A stretch of 64,000 nucleotides of DNA from AAA164-E04 sp964415055 (GTDB lineage Bacteria; Verrucomicrobiota; Verrucomicrobiia; Limisphaerales; AAA164-E04). The position numbers and the translations under genes are program-made. Below, piece by piece: positions 43,818 to 52,793 of the stretch. The stretch covers positions 1-64,000 of the forward strand of contig CAYPZD010000007.1 of assembly GCA_964415055.1 (NCBI GenBank), in the 5' to 3' direction. The notes under the pieces are model-generated. The model was not told the origin of the DNA, searched no databases, and saw only the letters and a program-made list of their open reading frames with translations. The stretch's first letter is position 1, and every line of letters begins with the position of its first letter.

Positions 43818-45395
43818 TTATTCAGCGGCTTGAAGGTCAGGGTCGTTTTCTGTTGTGTCAGGTTCGGCAACTTGTCCGACCGCCACCCCGATCAACTCGT
43901 GTTCGGTCCATTGATCAGCCGGTCTTTTGGTTTTGATTTCGCCTCGGCACATCACGCCGATGGTGTCACAAATCCCCAACAATTCAGGCAGATAAGAGCT
44001 CACGAACACAATGGCTTTGCCTCGTTTGGCCAGTTCGCAAATGAGACTGTAAATCTGGGCTTTGCTGCCGATGTCGATACCTCGGGTGGGTTCATCCAAA
44101 AGCAGAATGTCCGCGTCATGGTGGAGCAATCTTGCGATGGCGATTTTTTGTTGGTTGCCGCCGGACAGTTCACCAACGTTCTGACGAGGGCTGCGGGTTT
44201 TGACCTGGAGTTTTTCAATCCAGTGTTGTGCCTTTTCTGTTTGCGCCCTTGCCGGAATGAATCCCATTTTGGCAATGCCTTCAAAACGGGTGAGTGTCAG
44301 GTTGTCGGCCAGATCGCGGTTGAGTAAAAGGCCTTCTTCTTTACGGTTTTCACTCAACAAACCCATTCCTTGCCACAGACGTTTGGTTGGCGTGGCGTGG
44401 GTGGATTCCTTGCCAAAAACGGCAATCCGCCCGGCAGTCACTTTGTCCAGGCCGAAACAGGCCCTCAAGGTCTCGGTTCGCCCTGCACCGACCAGACCCG
44501 CCACACCGAAAATCTCGCCTTTCCTGAGTTGTATGTTGGCTGACTTTGGTTTTTCGCGCCCGGCCAACGACTCCAGCTCGAGCACGGTTTCGCCGATGCC
44601 ATGATCTTTTCGGGGGTAGATATCCTTCATCTCGCGACCAACCATTTTATGGATGATATCCTGAAGGTCGGCCTTCTTCATATCCCCGCTGGCCACTGAC
44701 TCACCATCCCGCAGCACGGTATAGCGGTCGCTGATCTGCTGGCATTCTTCCAGGAAGTGACTGATGTAAACCACGCTCACCCCACTGTCCTTGAGACGAC
44801 CGATCACACGAAACAAATTCTGAACATCCACCTGCGTCAGACTGCTGGTCGGTTCATCCATGATCAGCACTTTTGGACGCCCGATCAAGGCCCGCGCGAT
44901 TTCGACGATCTGTTGCTCGGCAATGCTCAGACGTCTGACAGGCAGATCGAGTGGGAGCGAGGTGTGATCGAGTTTTTCAAGGGCTTCCAGAGTACGCGCC
45001 CTTTGTTCCGAGATACGGCGCCAACCCCAGGAACCGGGTTCGTCGCCGAGTGTGATGTTTTCCATCACCGACAAATCCGGAGCAAGATTGAGCTCCTGGT
45101 AGATCATGGCAATGCCGGACAACCGGGCGTGTTGCGGGTTTCTGGGCTGGAAAGGTTGCCCATCCAGCAAAATACTGCCCTCATCCGGCGTGTGCACCCC
45201 ACTGAGCACTTTCATCAAGGTGCTCTTGCCCGCTCCGTTCTCACCAATCAAGGTATGAACCTCTGCAGGTCCCACCTCAAAACTCACACCCCGCAGTGCT
45301 TTGGTGGCGCCAAAACGCTTGCGCACGCCTTTCATCTGAAGACGCAAGGTCGGGGCCTCCGCCACGGCTGGGGTCATGGGTGATTCGGTGGACAC
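43818..45395 (-). CDS. Sugar ABC transporter ATP-binding protein (RbsA-like)
   Basis: A 525-residue protein with two fused nucleotide-binding domains, as in RbsA/MglA/XylG. The first has Walker A GENGAGKSTLMKVLSG and Walker B VLIMDEPTSSL. The second has the weakened P-loop GLVGAGRTETLR, usual in this family, with signature ELSGGNQQKIAIARLL and Walker B ILLLDEPTRGID. It powers the RbsC-like permease. It lies between the binding protein gene (21 nt) and the permease gene (19 nt) on one transcript. Confidence 0.93.
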   Translation of the reverse strand: MSTESPMTPAVAEAPTLRLQMKGVRKRFGATKALRGVSFEVGPAEVHTLIGENGAGKSTLMKVLSGVHTPDEGSILLDGQPFQPRNPQHARLSGIAMIYQELNLAPDLSVMENITLGDEPGSWGWRRISEQRARTLEALEKLDHTSLPLDLPVRRLSIAEQQIVEIARALIGRPKVLIMDEPTSSLTQVDVQNLFRVIGRLKDSGVSVVYISHFLEECQQISDRYTVLRDGESVASGDMKKADLQDIIHKMVGREMKDIYPRKDHGIGETVLELESLAGREKPKSANIQLRKGEIFGVAGLVGAGRTETLRACFGLDKVTAGRIAVFGKESTHATPTKRLWQGMGLLSENRKEEGLLLNRDLADNLTLTRFEGIAKMGFIPARAQTEKAQHWIEKLQVKTRSPRQNVGELSGGNQQKIAIARLLHHDADILLLDEPTRGIDIGSKAQIYSLICELAKRGKAIVFVSSYLPELLGICDTIGVMCRGEIKTKRPADQWTEHELIGVAVGQVAEPDTTENDPDLQAAE

Positions 45396-45416
45396 GTTGA
45401 AAATACTTTCCCGCGC

Positions 45417-46436
45417 TTATTCGCCAAGGTATTCGTCGATGGGAGGATTCAACAAACGTTGGGATTCTTCATCATTGAGATTCTCGGGTGTGATCATCAC
45501 GACACCGGTATCAATGCGTTTTTCAACCTGCTTGCCTTCGATGTGAGCCACGATGGTCTTCACACCTTCATATCCCATGCGCACAGGATCCTGAACGACC
45601 AACCCCTGCACATCCCCACTCTCCATGTCCTTGATCGATTGAGAACCGGCATCAAACCCGATCATCTTGACTTCCCCTCCGGCGCGACCGATTTCGCGAA
45701 GCGCTTTGGTCATGCCGATGGTGGAGTTTTCGTTCACGCAGAAAATGGCGTTCACTTCCTGACCAAACCGGTTGAGCAGGTTCTGCGAATTTTGATAGGC
45801 GGTTTCCCGGGTGGGTCCGGCGTATTGATCAGAAGAGATCAACTGAATATTGGGACTTTTCTCAAGGGCGGTAAGGAATCCATTCTCCCGCTTTTCAGTA
45901 CTGGCTGATCCCACCGCATAACGCAACAAAATGACTTTTCCTTCGTTGTTCAACTGACTGGCGAGATATTCACCGGCCATTTGCCCACCTTTCAGATTAT
46001 CGGTGGCTACAAAGCTGACGTATTTATCGGTATTCAAACCGGAATCAATGATGACCACCGGAATGCCGGCACTTTGGGCAATTTCAACCGGTGAAACCAA
46101 GGCCTGGGCATCGAGTGGCGCCAACACAATGCCGTCCACTCCGGACGTCGTGAAGGTTTGCACCAGACTGATCTGCTGATCCCGGTCATCTTCCTTGAGC
46201 GGCCCCTTCCAAATCACCTCAATCTTCTTGCCTTCTGCATTGAGTTCTTTTTCAGCTTTCACTGCACCTGCATGGATGGAACGCCAGAATTCATGAGTGG
46301 TTCCTTTCGGAATCACCGCGATTCGGAGGGTTCCGTCATCTTCCTTCTTGGCATTTTCAGACCCGCAACCGGCCAACCAAAGACCACATAACGCCAACAA
46401 TAAAAATCTCCACTGGATAGTCATGGATCGAAGCAT
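45417..46436 (-). CDS. Sugar ABC transporter substrate-binding lipoprotein (RbsB-like)
   Basis: A 339-residue periplasmic binding protein of the LacI-like type I fold (Peripla_BP_4). The N-terminus is a lipoprotein signal (LLALCGLWLAGCGSE), so the mature protein is lipid-anchored. Typical segments are HEFWRSIHAGAVKAEKELNA, DGIVLAPLDAQALVSPVEIA and NENSTIGMTKALREIGRAGG. First gene of the importer operon. A second ATG at 46424 is an equally possible start. Ligand unknown; a monosaccharide from polysaccharide breakdown is likely given the neighbouring sulfatase and GH32 genes. Confidence 0.88.
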   Translation of the reverse strand: MLRSMTIQWRFLLLALCGLWLAGCGSENAKKEDDGTLRIAVIPKGTTHEFWRSIHAGAVKAEKELNAEGKKIEVIWKGPLKEDDRDQQISLVQTFTTSGVDGIVLAPLDAQALVSPVEIAQSAGIPVVIIDSGLNTDKYVSFVATDNLKGGQMAGEYLASQLNNEGKVILLRYAVGSASTEKRENGFLTALEKSPNIQLISSDQYAGPTRETAYQNSQNLLNRFGQEVNAIFCVNENSTIGMTKALREIGRAGGEVKMIGFDAGSQSIKDMESGDVQGLVVQDPVRMGYEGVKTIVAHIEGKQVEKRIDTGVVMITPENLNDEESQRLLNPPIDEYLGE

Positions 46437-46550
46437 AGTCGGGTTGAGCCCTTTTTCAATGATTTTGGTGACTTGGCTGAATGGATGCGGATACGCCTCG
46501 CGGAAGCATTTTCGATTTGGCTCGGCAAAAGGTTAGGTTAGGATAGCCCC

Positions 46551-48116
46551 ATGACTTCCAAACCCCGGATAAAAAACGGTGTAAACCTTTCGCTCCTTTG
46601 CAGCGTGATGGCTGGTTTCATGAGCTTTGCCCCTCCCATCCGACCGGCTTTATACGCCGACAATCAACCCAATATCCTGTTGATACTGTGCGATGACCAT
46701 CGGTTTGACGCCATGGGGTTCATGGGGCATCCCTTCATTGAAACTCCTCACATGGACCGCCTTGCCCGGGAAGGAACCCATTTTGAGAACGCCTTCGTCA
46801 CCACATCGTTGTGCAGCCCGAGCCGTGCTTCCATCCTGACTGGCCTGTATGCCCACAATCATGGTGTGATCGATAATTATAATCCCGTTCGTGAGGATCT
46901 GACCTTTTTCCCCGAATTACTGCAGAAGGGAGGATACGAAACGGCGTTTATCGGCAAATGGCACATGGGTGGAAACATTGACCACCCTCAGCGGGGCTTC
47001 GACCACTGGGTGAGTTTCAAAGGCCAAGGTGTTTACTGGACGGACCCTGCAAAATCATCTGTCAAAGGTCGCTTTGTGCCACAGGCCAGCCGCGATGGAT
47101 TCAACATCAACGGAAAGGAACGTAAATCCCAGGACGGTTACATCACCGACGAACTGACCGCCTTCAGTCTGGACTGGTTGAAACATCGAGAAAGCGAGAA
47201 ACCTTTCTTTCTGTATGTTTCCCACAAAGCAGCACATGCCGATTTCATTCCTGCAGAAAGACATGCCTACCGGTATCAAGACAAGAAACTCCCCATTCAC
47301 AAGGACTGGAAAGACAGTCCGGACATCGCCAGCACCAAACCCCTCTGGGTCCAAAACCAACGCAACAGCCGGCATGGAGTGGAATACGCGTATTACACGG
47401 ACCTGGACATGGAACAATACTATCAACGCTACTGCGAAACCCTGCTGGCTGTCGATGACAGCGTGGGCGAGTTACTCAAGTGGCTGGATGAGTCAGGTGA
47501 GGCAGACAACACATTGGTGATCTATCTGGGCGACAATGGCTTTCTATTCGGCGAGCACGGACTGATCGACAAGCGCAACGCATATGAAGAATCCATGCGC
47601 ATCCCGATGCTGACCCGGTATCCACGGTTCAACAGACCGGGCACAAAGGTCTCCCAGACCGTTGCCAACATCGACATTGCCCCCACCTTGTTGGATCTGG
47701 CAGGAGTAACCATTCCCGATCATATGGATGGAAGTTCCTTCCTACCCTTCCTGAAAGGTGAATCTCCGGAGTGGCGGTCCTATCTGTTGTATGAATACCT
47801 TTGGGAACGCAATTACCCCCAGACACCGACCACGCATGCACTACGTGGAGAACGTTACAAATACATTCGATATCATGGCATTTGGGACAAAGACGAGCTA
47901 TATGACCTTAAAAAAGATCCACATGAACTGCATAACCTGATTCGTGAAGATGGATATCAGGATCGCATCACAACCATGAATCAAGCGCTTTTCGATCTTC
48001 TGGAAGAAACCAGAGGAGAATCCATCCCCCTGCAACGAGATCGTGGAACTCAGTTTTTTCACCGATCCAGTAAAGGTTCAAAAGCGACAGGTTTTTCATC
48101 AGAATTCTACCAATAG
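46551..48116 (+). CDS. Secreted Cys-type (S1) sulfatase
   Basis: A 521-residue arylsulfatase-family hydrolase. A signal-like hydrophobic N-terminus (about residues 11-36) is followed by the metal-binding NILLILCDDHRFDAMG and the sulfatase signature CSPSRASILTG at C88. That cysteine becomes formylglycine through a FGE-type enzyme encoded elsewhere. Further sites: IGKWHMGG and YLGDNGFLFGEHGLIDKR. It removes sulphate esters, probably from a sulphated polysaccharide. It is divergent from the sugar importer, with a short AGGTTAGGTTAGGATA repeat before the start. Confidence 0.92.
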   Translation: MTSKPRIKNGVNLSLLCSVMAGFMSFAPPIRPALYADNQPNILLILCDDHRFDAMGFMGHPFIETPHMDRLAREGTHFENAFVTTSLCSPSRASILTGLYAHNHGVIDNYNPVREDLTFFPELLQKGGYETAFIGKWHMGGNIDHPQRGFDHWVSFKGQGVYWTDPAKSSVKGRFVPQASRDGFNINGKERKSQDGYITDELTAFSLDWLKHRESEKPFFLYVSHKAAHADFIPAERHAYRYQDKKLPIHKDWKDSPDIASTKPLWVQNQRNSRHGVEYAYYTDLDMEQYYQRYCETLLAVDDSVGELLKWLDESGEADNTLVIYLGDNGFLFGEHGLIDKRNAYEESMRIPMLTRYPRFNRPGTKVSQTVANIDIAPTLLDLAGVTIPDHMDGSSFLPFLKGESPEWRSYLLYEYLWERNYPQTPTTHALRGERYKYIRYHGIWDKDELYDLKKDPHELHNLIREDGYQDRITTMNQALFDLLEETRGESIPLQRDRGTQFFHRSSKGSKATGFSSEFYQ

Positions 48117-48237
48117 CGAAAACCCGAAATAAGTATCGAAAACACGCCACACCAAAACTAAAAACCGACAAAAACAACTAAAAGACGAACTAAAATTGCA
48201 ATGCAAAAATAAAGTATACTTGTGTTCGAATTTTTGA

Positions 48238-48906
48238 TTGCATGAGCCAATACGCTGCTCTCATAGTTGGAGTGCTTTGATTGATTCTGTTTTAGATTCG
48301 TGGGTTATATTTTCCATTTGCTGCTTGGCGCTCTGGGTTCCCGGTTGGCCCTTGCTGGCGCTGAGACGTATTCATTCATTGAAGAAAGTCAAACGAAGTG
48401 CCTCCTGGAAAACCGCCCTTGCCTATGCGCCGAACTGGAGTGATTTTGTTCGAGCAGGCTGCGTTTCTTACGTCCTGGGAATGTGGGCAAAAGCATACTC
48501 GGGTACGCATCCGGAAAACGCTCTAACGGCTGCCGGGGCCACACTTGGCTGTTTCTCCATTGGAACTATCCTACAGTGTCAGCCATTCAGAAAGGGGCGC
48601 TTCATGATCCTGCCAACTTTTTATGTCATGGGCCTTAGTTTGTTTGTGGCTGGTTGGGACATTGGACTTTTCACCGTTGGCTGCACTCTGGCTGCCGGAT
48701 TTAGCATTCCCAACCGAAACGGACTTCTTCCCCTGCTCAGCCTCATCCTGGCCGTCGGCGGCTTTTTGGTGGGGGCACCCATCACCCATTTGGCCATGGG
48801 CGCTTTTGTGGGACTGATCCCTTTCATGATCTTTGTATTAACGGGCAAAACAGGCATACAACCCACTTCATTTATCTTCAATGAAGCATATCAGAACGGG
48901 CGTTGA
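48238..48906 (+). CDS. Polytopic membrane protein, unknown function
   Basis: About 210-222 residues with roughly six membrane helices (for example FMILPTFYVMGLSLFVAGW and LPLLSLILAVGGFLVGAP). I recognise no family. The start is unclear. The frame opens with a TTG at 48238, and a second TTG at 48277 overlaps the stop of a 12-codon ATG frame (48242-48280), suggesting possible leader coupling. A good -10 box (TATACT, 48215-48220) lies upstream. It stands between the sulfatase and parA genes, on the same strand as both. Confidence 0.6.
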   Translation: MHEPIRCSHSWSALIDSVLDSWVIFSICCLALWVPGWPLLALRRIHSLKKVKRSASWKTALAYAPNWSDFVRAGCVSYVLGMWAKAYSGTHPENALTAAGATLGCFSIGTILQCQPFRKGRFMILPTFYVMGLSLFVAGWDIGLFTVGCTLAAGFSIPNRNGLLPLLSLILAVGGFLVGAPITHLAMGAFVGLIPFMIFVLTGKTGIQPTSFIFNEAYQNGR

Positions 48907-49032
48907 CGAGTCTGTCTTACACGTCATCACACGTCATTTCAGAGCCGGAAACCACTGGTCACTCCCATTCTGAAAACAGGTGACTCTCTAATGTCCTTGC
49001 ACAAAGAGCCCCGTATTCTTTAAAAACCTTGC

Positions 49033-49857
49033 GTGCCGAAGACACACGTCATAGCCATTGCCAACCAGAAAGGCGGAGTGGGGAAAACAACCACCACCGT
49101 CAACCTCGCTGCATGTCTGGCTGCGGACCAGTTCCGTGTGCTGCTGATTGATGTGGATTCACAGGCCAATGCCACCAGTGGACTGGGGCTGGAAAAAGAG
49201 GAAGGAGCCAGCGCTTACCGCCCGCTTCTGGGGGAAGGCACCTTGAGTGACAAGATCAAGGCAACCAGTTATGACAGACTGGACATCATCCCTTCGGAAG
49301 TCGACCTTTGTGGTGCGGAGATCGAGCTGGCTCAAAGCGACCGACATTTGCACCGGTTCAAGGATGCTCTCGAGCCATTGATCCAATCCGATCGTTACGA
49401 CGCCATCCTGATCGACTGCCCGCCTTCCCTCGCGGTGATCACACTCAACGCCTTTTGTGCGGCAGATCACCTGTTGGTCCCGCTTCAGTGTGAATATTAC
49501 GCACTCGAAGGGATCGCCATGCTGACAAGAGTGATGAACCAGCTGAAGGAATCCGGAGCGAACGCCGGGTTGGAGCTCCTCGGCGTGGCCATGACCATGT
49601 TCGACGCACGCACACGTCTCTCACATCAGGTGGTGGAAGAAGTGCGCGGCTACTTTGGCGAAAAAGTATTTGAAACGGTGATCCCACGCACGACCCGACT
49701 CGCTGAAGCGCCCAGTCACGGCAAACCCATTGTGGATTACGATCCCTACAGTGCCGGCGCAGCAGCCTATGAGGTGCTGGCCCGCGAAGTAGTCTCCCGC
49801 CTGAATTTAGGCCAAGCCGAAACACCGCCAAACGCGGAAGGCCAGGCCCAGGCTTGA
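49033..49857 (+). CDS. ParA/Soj-family chromosome partitioning ATPase
   Basis: A 274-residue ParA-type ATPase. The deviant Walker A NQKGGVGKTTTTVNLA (signature Lys at 14) is followed by LLIDVDSQANATSGLG and the Walker B-like AILIDCPPSLAVITLNA. Size, GTG start at 49033 and lack of an N-terminal HTH fit chromosomal Soj. It would form ATP-dependent gradients on DNA to move ParB-parS. No parB follows: the next gene is convergent GH32. So partner and parS sites must be elsewhere, or this is a solitary ParA. Confidence 0.9.
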   Translation: MPKTHVIAIANQKGGVGKTTTTVNLAACLAADQFRVLLIDVDSQANATSGLGLEKEEGASAYRPLLGEGTLSDKIKATSYDRLDIIPSEVDLCGAEIELAQSDRHLHRFKDALEPLIQSDRYDAILIDCPPSLAVITLNAFCAADHLLVPLQCEYYALEGIAMLTRVMNQLKESGANAGLELLGVAMTMFDARTRLSHQVVEEVRGYFGEKVFETVIPRTTRLAEAPSHGKPIVDYDPYSAGAAAYEVLAREVVSRLNLGQAETPPNAEGQAQA

Positions 49858-49868
49858 TCTGTCTTCGA

Positions 49869-51932
49869 TCAGGGCTTGTGCCAGATCGAATCCAGTTCCC
49901 AGGCTCTCAAACTCTTGACATGAGCTGTCCCACCGTTTGAGTACAGTTCTACGTTCAGGTGATCGGGCGAAGGAAAAATGCGTTCGGACAGCACTGTTTC
50001 TCCCCGATTGCCAAACACTTCCACGGAGGAATCATCCAGATAAAGGCGCAAGTGAATGGAGCCGCTTCGTTTGGACAAAGGCCCGGCATTCCTAACCGAA
50101 AATGCATCATGAAACGACACATCCCCCGATTGAGTGCGATCCACATATAAATGTTCCTCCTCAACTTCGTATCCCACCACTGTGGCTGATCCCTCTCCTT
50201 TGCGAAGCCTGATTCCAATTTCGCTGGATGTTCCCGGGTCGATATCCAAAACTATTTCCAGTCGTTTGCCGCCCACTCCTTTCGCGCTTAAATCCACTCC
50301 TTCCCGGCCTACTTCGATGTCGGTCATCCGAATGCGTTTGCCTCGGAGCTTTCGCAATTCCCGAACCGGACGTTGAACGAGCTTCAAACCATCCGGTGTG
50401 GACCGCAAATGCAGGCTGCGAGGAATGGACATGGCGCTCCGCCAGGGGTGGGTTGGGATGTTGTTGGCGTACTGCCAATTACTCATCCAGCCCAACCACA
50501 AACGCCGGCCATCCTCGGCAGGCACATCGGCCCAACTGACCGCCGCGTAAAAGTCCTTCCCATAATCCACCCAAAGAGCAGGCTCACCCGGATCTTCGAA
50601 AGGCTCATCCCCCATCACGATGTGATCAACAAAGATCTGCCCCCATCCGCCCGAGTGCTGATCAAGCAGTTCCAGAACAGCATGCTTCCCATTGAATTTT
50701 TCCACATCCCAGGAATGCCACTGGAGCATGCCACTATTGGTACCGGTGGCGGAGAGTGCGACTTCACCATCGATTACCAGATTAAAACATGCCTCTCCCG
50801 GATGATTCCCGCCACCAATGAGAAAGTGAATGTACTTGCCTTCGATTTTTATTTCCGGCGAACGCAGAGTCCCCTGATCCACATCCCCGTTTCCCCAACT
50901 GGTGGCCAATCCCTTGCCCAGATAACCGCTGAAAGGATCCTGAGTCTTGATCGGTCCGGGTGCAAAAGAGGCCCCGGTGGCCACCCAACCTTCACCAAAA
51001 GAGTCACCTTCAAAATCAGCAATCACACGACCTGTTGGGCGGTCGGATTGGCGTTTATTTTGATTGCTGATCTCATCAACTTCAAATCTGGTTCCATCAA
51101 AATCGCCGATAAAATACTGACAACCCGATCCTCCCGCGATGGCACCGCTGCCTATGTTGACAATCAACACCCACTTGGAATCTTGTGTACCTTCTATTGC
51201 AACCGGGAACAGATCCGGACATTCCCAAATCCCCTTCACGGCACCAGCCGGACCAAACTCGCTCAGCAGGTCCCATTCCTTTAAATTGCGTGAACCGTAA
51301 AAACGCACCTTACGTTCCAAGGGCATGGAGACGGTCATGACCCATTTCTCGGACGCTTCATGCCAGAACACCTTCGGATCGCGAAAGTCGGACATGTTCA
51401 GATCAATCACAGGATTCCCCGCATACTTCGTCCAAGTGCGCCCCCGATCGTTGCTATAGGCAATATCCTGGGTCTGTTTCCCATGACCATGCCCCGTATA
51501 AATGGCGACCAGCGGCGGAAGCTCTCCATTTCCAAACCCACTTGTGTTCTTAAAATCCACGACCGCGCTGCCGGAAAAAATCATCACCCCATAATGATCC
51601 TGCAGGGCGATCGGCAAGTGCTCCCAATGCACCAGATCCGGACTCACCGCATGCCCCCAACTCATGTGCCCCCAGGTGTTGCCATGCGGGTTGTGTTGAT
51701 AAAACAAGTGATATTCGCCATCAAAATACACCATCCCATTCGGATCATTCATCCAGTTCATCGGAGGCGTGAAATGAAACTGGGGACGGTGCAACTCGTT
51801 GTAGTAGGCATCCGTTTGCCGATAATCGGACAACCGGCCGACGGGTTGGTCTTGTGCAACGATCCGGTTGGATATCGTGGAAATCCCCCACAAGCCCAGG
51901 ATCAAGATTAGAATGAAATAGCGTTGTTTCAT
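49869..51932 (-). CDS. GH32 fructan hydrolase (levanase/exo-inulinase type)
   Basis: A 687-residue secreted glycoside hydrolase with a signal peptide (about residues 1-27). The five-bladed propeller has all three acidic sites: nucleophile D63 in NWMNDPNG, D185 in DFRDPKVFW, and acid/base E237 in WECPDLF. Between the last blades (about residues 300-455) is an inserted beta-sandwich-like domain (ADFEGDSFGEGW to DHIVMGDEPFED). The C-terminal GH32 beta-sandwich (LYLDDSSVEVFGNRGETVLS) follows. It releases fructose from levan, inulin or sucrose. It is convergent with parA (11 nt apart). Confidence 0.92.
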   Translation of the reverse strand: MKQRYFILILILGLWGISTISNRIVAQDQPVGRLSDYRQTDAYYNELHRPQFHFTPPMNWMNDPNGMVYFDGEYHLFYQHNPHGNTWGHMSWGHAVSPDLVHWEHLPIALQDHYGVMIFSGSAVVDFKNTSGFGNGELPPLVAIYTGHGHGKQTQDIAYSNDRGRTWTKYAGNPVIDLNMSDFRDPKVFWHEASEKWVMTVSMPLERKVRFYGSRNLKEWDLLSEFGPAGAVKGIWECPDLFPVAIEGTQDSKWVLIVNIGSGAIAGGSGCQYFIGDFDGTRFEVDEISNQNKRQSDRPTGRVIADFEGDSFGEGWVATGASFAPGPIKTQDPFSGYLGKGLATSWGNGDVDQGTLRSPEIKIEGKYIHFLIGGGNHPGEACFNLVIDGEVALSATGTNSGMLQWHSWDVEKFNGKHAVLELLDQHSGGWGQIFVDHIVMGDEPFEDPGEPALWVDYGKDFYAAVSWADVPAEDGRRLWLGWMSNWQYANNIPTHPWRSAMSIPRSLHLRSTPDGLKLVQRPVRELRKLRGKRIRMTDIEVGREGVDLSAKGVGGKRLEIVLDIDPGTSSEIGIRLRKGEGSATVVGYEVEEEHLYVDRTQSGDVSFHDAFSVRNAGPLSKRSGSIHLRLYLDDSSVEVFGNRGETVLSERIFPSPDHLNVELYSNGGTAHVKSLRAWELDSIWHKP

Positions 51933-51969
51933 GATTGATTTGATACTTTAAATTAAATGCTCTTCCAAC

Positions 51970-52356
51970 TCACCAAATTCGGGATGCTCCCAAGTTTGAA
52001 AAGGGCTTGTCTGGCGACAGCAAGGTAAACCCTTCAATGATCGCGTGAGCCGCCAGTAAACGATCGAATGGATCGGCATGAACCCGGGGCAATTCCCCGC
52101 TATGGAACATGACTTCTTTCGTTAAAGGAAAATCAACAACTTGATGATATCTTAACTTGGAAGAAATCCATTTCCTCGGAGCATCCGGTAAGGGCAGTTT
52201 ACCGGCAGAGTGTTTCATCACAATTTCCAACACACTGACCTGGCTCAAATGCAGTTCATTGTCGGTGTTATCGATCAATTTGGAGGCTGTTACGCTGATC
52301 TTGTCCGGCTGCTGCGCCAACCAGAGAAACGTGCAGGTATCCAACAAAAGGTTCAC
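51970..52356 (-). CDS. PIN-domain toxin
   Basis: About 128 residues, PIN-domain ribonuclease fold. It starts LLLDTCTFLWLAQQ (first catalytic Asp), continues with VSVLEIVMKHSAGKL (conserved Glu), and has a second acidic site in HADPFDRLLAAHAI. The GTG at 52356 overlaps the antitoxin stop in GTGA; an ATG three codons earlier (52365) is also possible. It likely cleaves RNA when freed from the antitoxin encoded just upstream. Confidence 0.85.
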   Translation of the reverse strand: MNLLLDTCTFLWLAQQPDKISVTASKLIDNTDNELHLSQVSVLEIVMKHSAGKLPLPDAPRKWISSKLRYHQVVDFPLTKEVMFHSGELPRVHADPFDRLLAAHAIIEGFTLLSPDKPFSNLGASRIW

Positions 52357-52595
52357 AATCCCCACTCCTTGAGTTCCTCCTCATTCAACGCCTTAAATGC
52401 GTTATCAGGGAACTCATACCGTGGCCCTTTTATATTTCCCACTTTGGGGCGAACTTGCTTCTTGATGGACTTGATCGGAACCAACATCGCCACCGGTTTT
52501 TTGCCGCGTGCAATAGTGATCCTGCCCCCTTCTTCCACCTCTGCCAGATAGCGCGACAAATGCGTCTTCGCATCATGGGTCGTAATCGTCTTCAT
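52353..52595 (-). CDS. Phd/YefM-family antitoxin
   Basis: An 80-residue antitoxin. The N-terminal DNA-binding part MKTITTHDAKTHLSRYLAEV and ITIARGKKPVAMLVPI are typical of the Phd family; the C-terminal tail should neutralise the PIN toxin. It is first in a two-gene operon and probably represses its own promoter. Confidence 0.87.
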   Translation of the reverse strand: MKTITTHDAKTHLSRYLAEVEEGGRITIARGKKPVAMLVPIKSIKKQVRPKVGNIKGPRYEFPDNAFKALNEEELKEWGL

Positions 52596-52793
52596 CTAAT
52601 GTGATCATGGAACGCTTTTTCAACTTAGTCAAGTTAGTCATTCCAGTTCAGCACTGAGATCGAATGATAATCTGATGGCTTTGGCAGCTTATGCATCGTT
52701 GGGTGGTTTTTGCGTGCTTCACATGCATTGTTCGCTCATGATTATCCCATGCGATTTCCCTCGATCATATCAGTGGATGTAAAGGGCGTGCAA

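Noticed and set aside
48907..49032. Direct repeat CACGTCAT (two copies) before parA as an operator
   Set aside because: Only 8 bp and two copies 11 nt apart; too little to support a regulatory site.
49843..49883. Imperfect inverted repeat spanning the ends of parA and the GH32 gene as a two-way terminator
   Set aside because: Arms (GGCCCAGGCTTGATC and GATCAGGGCTTGTGCC) pair with several mismatches and there is no T run on either side.
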